From: Crocinitomicaceae bacterium
GTDB lineage: Bacteria > Bacteroidota > Bacteroidia > Flavobacteriales_D > Crocinitomicaceae
Direction of reading: 5' to 3'
Assembly: GCA_015662935.1 (NCBI GenBank)
Contig: DQTF01000131.1
Coordinates: 1-7,323 of the forward strand
DNA: 7,323 bases
The first letter of the stretch is position 1. Each line of letters begins with the position of its first letter. Shown here piece by piece: positions 1-5,647 of the stretch. A program made the translations under genes and the position numbers. The notes under the pieces were generated by a model. The model saw nothing but the letters and a program-made list of their open reading frames with translations, did no database searches and was not told the origin of the DNA.

Positions 1-422
1 AAAGTTGCCCCAGTATTCCCCGACCCCCAATCATATGTTGAATAAGGGATTGTGGTACTTAAAGTTGTTCCGATACTTGGACAAATGACATTTCCTTCAG
101 AAGAAATAATTGTTGGTGTCGGTGCTGCGTTTATTGTCACAATTATTGAAACGGTTGAAATGCAGTTGACCGCATCCGTAGCTGCTAATGTATAAGTTCC
201 AGAAAACTGAGGAGTTATCGTTTGACCCGTTAAAACTTCTGGTCCAGACCACGCATAAGATACATAACCATTAGATCCTGAAATTGTGGTCAATGCATTG
301 GAACACATAGATATTGTTGCACCTTCATTGATAGCAACATCAACTACGCATTGAATTTGAGAGAATGAAATTGTTGAGCCAAATGTGACTACAATTAATA
401 GTATACGATGAATAATTTTCAC
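1..422 (-). CDS. Secreted protein with Ig/PKD-like repeats, N-terminal part
   Basis: Only the first 140 codons are inside the window; the gene continues past the left edge. The start is a GTG at 422-420, chosen because no ATG precedes it after the in-frame TGA upstream and because it opens a classic export signal: K2 and R6, then a hydrophobic stretch at residues 7-20 (ILLIVVTFGSTISF), with likely cleavage near S21/Q22. The mature part is rich in Ser, Thr, Gly and Asn and seems to contain repeated beta-sandwich modules: YAWSG at 56-60 followed by GTYTL at 75-79, then a second unit beginning near residue 101 with YDWGSG at 130-135. C40 and C87 could be a disulfide pair of the first module. This layout is common in large Bacteroidota surface adhesins and gliding-type proteins exported by the type IX system, but the C-terminal sorting domain that would prove this is not visible. 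It lies 58 bp downstream of pyk on the same strand. The exact family is not recognised. Confidence 0.75.
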   Translation of the reverse strand, partial: MKIIHRILLIVVTFGSTISFSQIQCVVDVAINEGATISMCSNALTTISGSNGYVSYAWSGPEVLTGQTITPQFSGTYTLAATDAVNCISTVSIIVTINAAPTPTIISSEGNVICPSIGTTLSTTIPYSTYDWGSGNTGAT

Positions 423-444
423 GTCAATTAGATTTAGAATCTTG

Positions 445-452
445 TAAAGATA
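445..452 (-). promoter_or_regulatory. Possible -7 box for the secreted repeat protein
   Basis: Read on the minus strand this is TATCTTTA, matching five of the six fixed bases of the Bacteroidota -7 consensus TAnnTTTG, and it lies 22 bp before the GTG start. No TTG -33 element is seen at the usual 17-23 bp distance, so the call is tentative. If real, the gene has its own promoter rather than depending only on read-through from pyk. Confidence 0.3.
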
Positions 453-480
453 ATGATATTCTGTATAATGGAGTCATCTC

Positions 481-1899
481 TTAATCTACGGTACTTAATT
501 TTAACATATTAGAGTTTCCTAATGCTTCAATTGGCATGGATGCGATATTGATAACCATATCTCCAGACTCCAATAATCCTTTCTCTTTTAGGATGTTTTT
601 TATTTCAGCAATTGTATTGTCTGTACTTTCTCTTTTGTTATAATAAAAGCCTTGAACTCCCCAAATCAAACTAAGCTGTGTTAAAATTTTCTTATTACTA
701 GTAAACACATATATATGTGCATTAGGTCTTAATGAAGACGTTTTATAAGCAGTATATCCAGAGAAAGACATGGTAAGAATTGCTTTCGATTCTACACGAC
801 GAGAAAGACGACAGGCATTGAAACAAATAGAGTCTGTAATGAAACGGTCTTGATTTTTTTCAGGAACTTCTTCTTTGTGATAAATTCCTTCAAAATTTTC
901 CATTTCTTTCACAATGTTTGCCATTGTTTTAATTACTTCTACAGGGTATTTTCCAACAGATGTCTCGCCTGAAAGCATTACTGCATCAGCACCATCTAAA
1001 ACTGCGTTTGCAACATCATTTACCTCAGCTCTTGTTGGAGAACTTGCAGTTATCATACTTTCCATCATTTGCGTAGCCACAATTACAGGTTTCGCACTAC
1101 GAATAGCTTTTGTAATCAGCATTTTCTGAATCAATGGAACGTTTTGATAAGGAATTTCCACTCCTAAATCTCCACGAGCAACCATTAATGCATCACTTTC
1201 CTTAATAATTGCATCAATGTCTTCAAGCGCTTCTGGTTTTTCTATTTTTGCAATGACTTTTGCCTTTGCTTTTTTACTTGCAATGATATTTTTTAGTTCA
1301 ATAATATCTTTCGATGAACGAACAAATGACAACCCAATCCAATCAATTTTTTTAGACAATGCGAATTTTAAATCAATTAAATCTTTTTCGGTCAGACAAG
1401 GCATTGAAATTTTGGTGTTCGGTAAATTCACCCCTTTATGAGAAGATAGTATTCCTCCAAAAATAACTTTTGCTCTAATTTCACTCGTCTTGTTTGTTGA
1501 AATAATTTCCAACGCTAATTTCCCATCATCCAACAAAATTCTTTCTCCCGCAGTCACATCTTGTGGTAGTTGCGTGTAATTAATAGAGAATTTTGAAGCT
1601 GTACCTAGTATTTCTTCAGTACTGATAATCACTTCTGATCCTTCGATTAATTCAACACCATTATCTGTGATTTTTCCAGTTCTGATTTTTGGACCTTGTA
1701 GATCTCCTAAAATAGCAATGTTTCTTCCTGTCTCTTCATTTAATTCTCGAATGATTTCGATTGTTTTATCATGAACCTCATGAGAACCGTGAGAAAAATT
1801 AAGACGACAAACATTGAGTCCCTCGTTGAACATTTCTCTTAAAATTTCTTTATCAATGGAGGCGGGCCCCATTGTTGCAATTATTTTTGTTTTTTTCAT
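481..1899 (-). CDS. pyk: Pyruvate kinase
   Basis: Cytosolic enzyme of the last glycolytic step, converting phosphoenolpyruvate and ADP to pyruvate and ATP. The 472-aa protein has the usual family length with the A, B and C domains and no extra C-terminal PEP-utiliser domain. Visible motifs are the N-terminal KTKIIATMGPAS, RLNFSHG (32-38), GDLQGPKIR (65-73), the active-site signature KIEKPEAL (218-225, catalytic Lys218 and metal ligand Glu220), ARGDLG (241-246), TQMMESM (276-282) and GETSVGKYP (311-319). Lys71 occupies the position where K+-dependent enzymes carry Glu (Glu117 of rabbit muscle kinase), which from family knowledge suggests a K+-independent enzyme. The frame stays open upstream to 1962, but the ATG at 1899 is preferred because MKKTKI is the standard pyruvate kinase N-terminus and the longer form would intrude on the preceding gene. 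Its ATG is separated by one base from the TAA of the IPExxxVDY gene, so the two are probably co-transcribed and translationally coupled. Confidence 0.97.
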   Translation of the reverse strand: MKKTKIIATMGPASIDKEILREMFNEGLNVCRLNFSHGSHEVHDKTIEIIRELNEETGRNIAILGDLQGPKIRTGKITDNGVELIEGSEVIISTEEILGTASKFSINYTQLPQDVTAGERILLDDGKLALEIISTNKTSEIRAKVIFGGILSSHKGVNLPNTKISMPCLTEKDLIDLKFALSKKIDWIGLSFVRSSKDIIELKNIIASKKAKAKVIAKIEKPEALEDIDAIIKESDALMVARGDLGVEIPYQNVPLIQKMLITKAIRSAKPVIVATQMMESMITASSPTRAEVNDVANAVLDGADAVMLSGETSVGKYPVEVIKTMANIVKEMENFEGIYHKEEVPEKNQDRFITDSICFNACRLSRRVESKAILTMSFSGYTAYKTSSLRPNAHIYVFTSNKKILTQLSLIWGVQGFYYNKRESTDNTIAEIKNILKEKGLLESGDMVINIASMPIEALGNSNMLKLSTVD

Positions 1900-1900
1900 T

Positions 1901-2326
1901 TTATGTAAGTGTGATATTCTTTGCGGAAGAAATTTCTTCTGGATTGAATTCATATGCTCCAAGAATACTCGGAACGGATTTTAATTGTTGTACTATTTTT
2001 TCTAAACGAATAGAAGTATTGTCACAAAGAAACAAAAAGTAATCGATAGCTGTCTTTTCTGGAATTAAATATTGTCCTTCGTGTTTGTTTTTTATCAAAA
2101 AATAAGTCAACCTGTTTACTTCATCGATGTATTCGTAGGTTGAATGCAAGGTTGAAATTTTCCCAGATTTCTGAAAAGAGTTATAACTATCTATTTTAAC
2201 AAGTCTAATTCCTAATTGGGAGTTAATATTCCAAACCAATCGGTAATCATTGTGATGAGAACAAAGCCCAATTAAATCAAAATTAATTTCTTGATCAAAA
2301 CTTAATATGTACTTCTTCTTTTTCAC
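1901..2326 (-). CDS. IPExxxVDY family protein
   Basis: A 141-aa protein that I assign to the Bacteroidota-specific IPExxxVDY family from its motif IPEKTAIDYFLFL at residues 88-100; Ile replaces the usual Val of VDY. The family has no established function. It has no signal peptide or membrane segment, so it is probably cytosolic. The N-terminus is very basic (MKKKK). The start codon is GTG at 2326-2324: reading upstream in frame there is no ATG, GTG or TTG before a TAA, so no other common start is available. It ends one base before pyk, and members of this family are, as I recall, typically found next to pyruvate kinase, which supports both assignments and suggests a role linked to that enzyme or simply shared expression. 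It diverges from tonB across a 195-bp region. Confidence 0.85.
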   Translation of the reverse strand: MKKKKYILSFDQEINFDLIGLCSHHNDYRLVWNINSQLGIRLVKIDSYNSFQKSGKISTLHSTYEYIDEVNRLTYFLIKNKHEGQYLIPEKTAIDYFLFLCDNTSIRLEKIVQQLKSVPSILGAYEFNPEEISSAKNITLT

Positions 2327-2342
2327 TCTTTTTTTGAATAGA

Positions 2343-2350
2343 CGAAGATA
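2343..2350 (-). promoter_or_regulatory. Possible -7 box for the IPExxxVDY-pyk operon
   Basis: The minus strand reads TATCTTCG, matching five of six fixed bases of TAnnTTTG. It lies 16 bp before the GTG start, implying a leader of only about ten bases. No TTG is found at the expected -33 distance, so the support is partial. Confidence 0.35.
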
Positions 2351-2370
2351 CTCTTTTTTAATTGAAGAGT
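2350..2370. repeat. Short inverted repeat, possible operator
   Basis: ACTCTT (2350-2355) and AAGAGT (2365-2370) form a 6-bp inverted repeat around a 9-base AT-rich spacer, touching the proposed -7 box of the IPExxxVDY gene. A related ACTCTTTTTT-type sequence lies at the start of that gene, near 2325. The position would suit a regulator-binding site, but such short repeats also arise by chance in AT-rich DNA. Confidence 0.25.
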
Positions 2371-2410
2371 GTTTAGAGTGTTATTAATTGGGTGTGTTCA
2401 GATGCAGAAA

Positions 2411-2427
2411 TTAACAATTTATTAACA
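2411..2427. repeat. TTAACA direct repeat, 11-bp phase
   Basis: TTAACA occurs at 2411-2416 and again at 2422-2427, eleven bases apart, roughly one helical turn, in the middle of the region between the divergent IPExxxVDY and tonB genes. Tandem sites in helical phase are typical of transcription-factor boxes, but the sequence is low in complexity and no known regulator motif is recognised. Confidence 0.2.
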
Positions 2428-2475
2428 GAGATAAGCTCTTAACTAGTTGATAATAAGTTTTTTGTGTTTTTGGCA

Positions 2476-2484
2476 TATATTTTG
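2476..2484 (+). promoter_or_regulatory. Possible -7 box for tonB
   Basis: TATATTTTG resembles TAnnTTTG with one extra base; shifted by two it reads TATTTTGG, five of six consensus bases. It lies about 38 bp before the tonB ATG. The nearest upstream TTG (2447-2449) is 26-28 bp away, outside the usual spacing, so the -33 element is unclear. Confidence 0.3.
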
Positions 2485-2521
2485 GAATTCATCGAGTATA
2501 AACATATAAAATTTATTAATT

Positions 2522-3232
2522 ATGATCGCAAAGAAAAATTCGAGGTTCGACCTCGAACGGAAAAGAACAGCCCTGTTTCAGATGGGATTACTAACAGTTG
2601 GTTCATTAACACTGGCAGCTTTTACTTACAAATCTCCTGTCAAAACGGAATTTCAAGAGAAGTATGCCGAGCATAAAGTTGTTAATATCACGCTAGAGGA
2701 TTTTGAACCGGAAAAGCCAAAAATCAAACAGATTAGTCATCAAAAGAATGAACAAGATAACGACCAACAAATCACACAGACTAATCTTCCTCCTTCTGAT
2801 GATATTGTCAAAACTAATAATACATCAACCACTGTTGATGCAAATCTCTCTGGAGAATTAGGGATTCCAAAAGGTGATGGAGAATTAGGAAAAATGGTTG
2901 AAATTTCTCTAGATGATGAGATTGATGAATTTCCACCAACCCCAACAGAATACATTGGAGGGTATGTTGCTATGCAAAAATTCATTGACAAGAAAATCAG
3001 CTATCCTGAAGAGTCAATCATGTTTGAAGAGGAAGGAATTGTCTATGTCTCTTTTGTCATCGAAAAAGATGGGTCTGTTTCTACAGTCAAAATAGAACGA
3101 GGTGTAACGAGATCTCTTGATCGCGAAGCAAAAAGATTGGTTCGATTATTTCCAAAATGGAAGCCAGCAGAGAATGCATACGGTGCTGTTAGAACAAGAG
3201 TTCGAATGCCGTTGGTTTTTAAGTTGAAGTAG
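2522..3232 (+). CDS. tonB: Energy transducer TonB
   Basis: A 236-aa inner-membrane protein that links the proton motive force, through ExbB/ExbD, to TonB-dependent outer-membrane receptors. A basic cytoplasmic N-terminus (residues 1-17) leads into one hydrophobic anchor at about 18-36, without a cleavage site. The periplasmic linker (about 40-140) is acidic and Gln/Asn/Thr-rich with only a short Pro/Lys run (EPEKPKIK, 62-69), so it lacks the long EP/KP repeats of enteric TonB. The C-terminal TonB domain covers about 147-236: YP at 161-162, GIVYVSFVIEKDGSV at 172-186, FPKWKPA at 210-216 and the terminal strand RVRMPLVFKL. This pattern matches the TonB paralogues of flavobacteria. No exbB, exbD or receptor gene is visible nearby, so it appears to be a single-gene unit, closed by a strong terminator. 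Which receptor it serves cannot be told. Confidence 0.92.
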   Translation: MIAKKNSRFDLERKRTALFQMGLLTVGSLTLAAFTYKSPVKTEFQEKYAEHKVVNITLEDFEPEKPKIKQISHQKNEQDNDQQITQTNLPPSDDIVKTNNTSTTVDANLSGELGIPKGDGELGKMVEISLDDEIDEFPPTPTEYIGGYVAMQKFIDKKISYPEESIMFEEEGIVYVSFVIEKDGSVSTVKIERGVTRSLDREAKRLVRLFPKWKPAENAYGAVRTRVRMPLVFKLK

Positions 3233-3251
3233 CAACTAAAATTTTGTTAGC

Positions 3252-3286
3252 AAAAGCGTTTTCTTCAAATGAGGAAAGCGCTTTTT
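3252..3286 (+). terminator. Intrinsic terminator after tonB
   Basis: A 12-bp hairpin starts 19 bases after the tonB stop. The 5' arm 3252-3263 pairs with 3274-3285, including a GCG/CGC core and one G-T wobble, around a 10-base loop. The stem ends in the T-run 3282-3286 (TTTTT) followed by AT-rich DNA. It separates tonB from the glutathione peroxidase gene. Confidence 0.85.
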
Positions 3287-3319
3287 AATATTTAGATAAT
3301 GATGATTGATAATAATTCC

Positions 3320-3327
3320 TACCTTCG
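3320..3327 (+). promoter_or_regulatory. Possible -7 box for the gpx operon
   Basis: TACCTTCG matches five of six fixed bases of TAnnTTTG and lies 17 bp before the glutathione peroxidase ATG, just after the tonB terminator where a new promoter is expected. It resembles the TATCTTCG proposed for the IPExxxVDY gene. No TTG at the correct -33 distance was found. Confidence 0.4.
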
Positions 3328-3344
3328 TGTAAACATCATTTGTT

Positions 3345-3824
3345 ATGGGATTTTACAATCAAGAAATCAAAACTCCAACAGGAGAGTTAATCAAAATGCA
3401 GGACTTTAAAGGGAAGGTTGTGTTAATTGTAAATACCGCAACGCAATGTGGGTTAACTCCTCAATTTGATGGGTTAGAAAAGTTGCATCAAGAATTCAAA
3501 GGTACTGGTTTGGTTGTGCTCGGAACTCCTTGTAATCAATTTGGAGGACAAGAGCCATTGAGTAATGGTGAAATGACAGAGTCTTGCAAAATCAATCATG
3601 GCGTTACTTTTCAGTTGACAGAAAAAATTGATGTGAATGGTTCTAACACGCATCCTTTGTTTAAGTATTTAAGAAATGAACTAAGTTCTCTACTTGGAAG
3701 TAAAATTAAATGGAATTTCACAAAGTTTCTCATTGACCAAAATGGAAATCCGATTAAACGATTTGCACCAACAACAAAACCAGATAAAATAAAACATTAC
3801 ATCAAAGAACTACTTTCAAAGTAA
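3345..3824 (+). CDS. Glutathione peroxidase family thiol peroxidase
   Basis: A 159-aa thioredoxin-fold peroxidase, standard length for bacterial GPx/BtuE-type proteins. It reduces hydrogen peroxide or organic hydroperoxides in the cytosol; no signal peptide is present. The peroxidatic site is Cys35 in NTATQCGLTPQF, where animal enzymes have selenocysteine. The other active-site residues are in place: Gln69 in NQFGGQEP, and Trp123 and Asn124 in KWNFTKFL. Cys81 (ESCKINHGVTF) sits where the resolving cysteine of thioredoxin-dependent members lies, so despite the name the likely reductant is thioredoxin, as for most bacterial homologues. The motif reads GTPCNQF instead of the more common GFPCNQF. 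It is the first gene of a probable three-gene operon; the next gene follows after 36 bp on the same strand. Its own promoter is likely because a terminator stands just upstream. Confidence 0.94.
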   Translation: MGFYNQEIKTPTGELIKMQDFKGKVVLIVNTATQCGLTPQFDGLEKLHQEFKGTGLVVLGTPCNQFGGQEPLSNGEMTESCKINHGVTFQLTEKIDVNGSNTHPLFKYLRNELSSLLGSKIKWNFTKFLIDQNGNPIKRFAPTTKPDKIKHYIKELLSK

Positions 3825-3860
3825 TTCGAAAATTAAAGACATTCAATAAAAACAGTAATT

Positions 3861-4379
3861 ATGGCGCTAATTAAAAAATGTAGAGACTTTTATCCCATTC
3901 ACGGTGATGATTGCTGGTTTGCAGAAAACGCAACTATCGTTGGTGATGTAAAAATGGGAGATCAATGTTCTGTTTGGTTCAGTGCGGTTGTTCGTGGAGA
4001 CGTAAATTCTATTGTTTTTGGGAATAAGGTCAATATTCAAGATGGAGCAGTAATTCACGCAACCTTTGAGAAAGCAAAAACAACTTTAGGAAACAATGTT
4101 TCTGTTGGTCACAACGCAAATGTTCATGGATGCACAGTTGAAGACAATGTCCTCATAGGTATGGGCTCCATTGTTATGGATGGCTGCTACATAGAATCAA
4201 ACTGTATCATTGCGGCTGGAGCTGTTTTACTGCAAGGAACCAGAGTAGAATCATGGAGTGTATATGCAGGTGTTCCCGCGAAGAAAGTGAAAACGCTTTC
4301 TCCAGAATTATTTAACGGAGAGGTGCAACGAATTGCGGATAACTACATCAAATACGCGGGATGGTTTAAGGATGAGTAA
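3861..4379 (+). CDS. Gamma carbonic anhydrase family protein
   Basis: A 172-aa left-handed beta-helix (hexapeptide repeat) protein of the gamma carbonic anhydrase / YrdA / PaaY group, expected to be a cytosolic trimer with metal at subunit interfaces. The three metal-binding histidines are present: His66 (AVIHATF), His84 and His89 (SVGHNANVHG). Arg45 and Asp47 (VVRGD) and Gln60 (NIQDG) match conserved residues of the archaeal Cam enzyme. It lacks the signal peptide and the acidic loop of Cam itself, as do the short bacterial relatives, so CO2 hydration is possible but unproven; many such proteins show weak or no activity. The C-terminal helix follows GVPAKKVKTLS. It lies 36 bp after the peroxidase gene, and its stop overlaps the start of the next gene by 8 bp. 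Confidence 0.93.
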   Translation: MALIKKCRDFYPIHGDDCWFAENATIVGDVKMGDQCSVWFSAVVRGDVNSIVFGNKVNIQDGAVIHATFEKAKTTLGNNVSVGHNANVHGCTVEDNVLIGMGSIVMDGCYIESNCIIAAGAVLLQGTRVESWSVYAGVPAKKVKTLSPELFNGEVQRIADNYIKYAGWFKDE

Positions 4380-4767
4380 AATAGAACAATCTCCTGAAGA
4401 ACGGAAACAATTCTTAGCAGAGTTAAACCAAATTGCTCGTTATACGGGAGAGATTCTTCACGGTGAAGAATTATCAAAAGTCCGTATTCGGCAATTGAAA
4501 AAATATTTTAATAAGACCTATAATTTATTGCATCGATTGTCTGCAATAGAAGGAGAAATCACTAATAAGTCGTTCAGATATTGCTACGGAGGAAAATTGC
4601 TAGGGCGCAAAGTTTTACTCGATTTAGGTTTTGTGAAAAAGGAGCAAACTGTTGAACGCAAAACGACTTATCTTTTTCTTTTATCCAAAGAAGAGATCAA
4701 TTTAGAAATCGTTTCTAGAATTATTGTGGAGGTTTACTTAAGCAGGAATGACATTAGAGAAATTTAA
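4372..4767 (+). CDS. Hypothetical 131-aa protein coupled to the carbonic anhydrase
   Basis: I do not recognise a family. The ATG at 4372 overlaps the last 8 bases of the carbonic anhydrase gene (ATGAGTAA), a geometry typical of translational coupling. A longer start at 4333 exists but would add 13 residues and a 47-bp overlap, so it is less likely. The protein is highly charged, about 24 Lys+Arg against 18 Asp+Glu, with no signal peptide or transmembrane segment, so it is likely cytosolic. Residues 1-60 look helical (SPEERKQFLAELNQIARYTGEIL, then a basic stretch at 36-55). Residues 65-105 are Gly/aromatic and look like short strands (RYCYGGKLLGRKVLLDLGFV), and a helix ends the chain (107-128). 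There is one cysteine, C71, and no obvious catalytic motif. The context suggests shared expression with the peroxidase and carbonic anhydrase but not a function. Confidence 0.75.
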   Translation: MSKIEQSPEERKQFLAELNQIARYTGEILHGEELSKVRIRQLKKYFNKTYNLLHRLSAIEGEITNKSFRYCYGGKLLGRKVLLDLGFVKKEQTVERKTTYLFLLSKEEINLEIVSRIIVEVYLSRNDIREI

Positions 4768-4832
4768 TTCTGCCCTCCTTTTAAGATATAACTATCACCG
4801 ACTAACAAGCCTTTGTGTATTAAATAGTTCAT

Positions 4833-4880
4833 TTTGAAGATGAAGTTCGTTTTGAATACCTTATTTTAGCGTTAATTAAC
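4833..4880 (+). promoter_or_regulatory. Possible promoter of the membrane protein gene, with palindrome
   Basis: TTTG at 4833-4836 is followed, after a 20-base spacer, by TACCTTAT at 4857-4864, a partial TAnnTTTG match with the spacing used in flavobacteria. Transcription would begin near 4870, giving a leader of about 20 bases. A perfect 10-bp palindrome, GTTAATTAAC, lies at 4871-4880 right at the predicted start and could be an operator or chance. The rest of the 124-bp gap shows nothing definite, and no terminator for the preceding operon was found. Confidence 0.4.
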
Positions 4881-4891
4881 CAAAATATATT

Positions 4892-5647
4892 ATGGCAACA
4901 TCAAAAAAAGTAACAAACGTAAGTACAGGAGAAAGTTCAACTACTTCTTCTAACCAACCTTGGCAACCAACAGAATCTGCGAAGTCAAAATCGACTCAGA
5001 TTAGAATTTTTGCAGCGATTGCATTTGTCATCGCTATTGGAATTGAGGTGGGTGCAATTTTCTTACTCCAAGAAAAACCTGTCAACATGACTTGGCTAAT
5101 CATTATGATTGTAGCCATTCTAATTTTTGCAGTGACCGGTTCTATTCTTTGGAAGAAAGCAAACCGTATAGACCCAGCTTCAGAAAAGAACAAGTTTAAA
5201 TTCTTCGTGCAGAATCAATTGGGGATGATAATCGCAGTGATTGCCTTTGTGCCGTTGATTATCCTTATCATCACGAATAAGAATATGACTGGTAAGCAAA
5301 AAGGTATTGCAGGTGGTATTGCAGGAGCTGCTCTTATAATTGCAGGTCTTGTTGGAACGGACTTTAACCCACCATCAGTTGAACAATATACAGAACAAAC
5401 TGCTCAAGTAGAAAATTTAATAGGAACGAATCAGGTGTTTTGGACTCCTTCAGGAAAAAGTTATCACCTTTACAATGAATGTGGATACATTAATGGAGAA
5501 AGAACAAAAGAGATTTTCTCAGGAACTGTTGCTGATGCAAGAGAATTGAAAAACATCACAGATATTTGCAACCGTTGCGAGAATAAAGCAATCAAGGCAA
5601 AAGGAAGTGATTTACTGGAAGAAGTAACGGATGCTGTTACAGAATAA
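4892..5647 (+). CDS. Four-helix membrane protein with C-terminal His/Cys domain
   Basis: A 251-aa protein of unknown function. The N-terminus (1-35) is Ser/Thr/Lys-rich and looks disordered. Four hydrophobic segments follow at about 38-59, 66-87, 109-128 and 136-155, the last Gly/Ala-rich (GIAGGIAGAALIIAGLVG). Residues 182-230 form a compact domain: VFWTPSGKSYHLYNEC, a variable stretch, FSGTVADARELKN, then ICNRC. His192, Cys197, Cys226 and Cys229 could bind zinc. The layout (T-x-G-K-x-YH, C, then an alanine-rich helix and CxxC) resembles a small module at the C-terminus of various bacterial proteins, loosely like the Ada metal-binding fold; this is a pattern match by eye. An even number of helices places both ends on the same side, probably the cytoplasm. 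It appears to be a single-gene unit: a possible promoter precedes it and a hairpin follows. Its TAA is immediately adjacent to the murI stop on the opposite strand. Confidence 0.85.
   Translation: MATSKKVTNVSTGESSTTSSNQPWQPTESAKSKSTQIRIFAAIAFVIAIGIEVGAIFLLQEKPVNMTWLIIMIVAILIFAVTGSILWKKANRIDPASEKNKFKFFVQNQLGMIIAVIAFVPLIILIITNKNMTGKQKGIAGGIAGAALIIAGLVGTDFNPPSVEQYTEQTAQVENLIGTNQVFWTPSGKSYHLYNECGYINGERTKEIFSGTVADARELKNITDICNRCENKAIKAKGSDLLEEVTDAVTE

Noticed and set aside
914..1441. Plus-strand open frames opposite pyk
   Set aside because: They lie wholly inside the strongly supported pyruvate kinase gene and have no recognisable protein features; they are antisense shadows.
1900..1962. Longer pyruvate kinase start at 1962
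   Set aside because: The extra 21 residues lie within the IPExxxVDY coding end, do not resemble the family N-terminus, and the ATG at 1899 begins exactly at the conserved MKKTKI.
2464..2676. Plus-strand 70-codon frame overlapping the tonB start
   Set aside because: It overlaps tonB in another frame, covers its likely promoter, and encodes nothing recognisable.
5623..5640. Terminator for murI from the repeat GTAAC...GTTAC
   Set aside because: The stem is only 5 bp, and the following minus-strand sequence (TTCTTCC) is not a convincing T-run.
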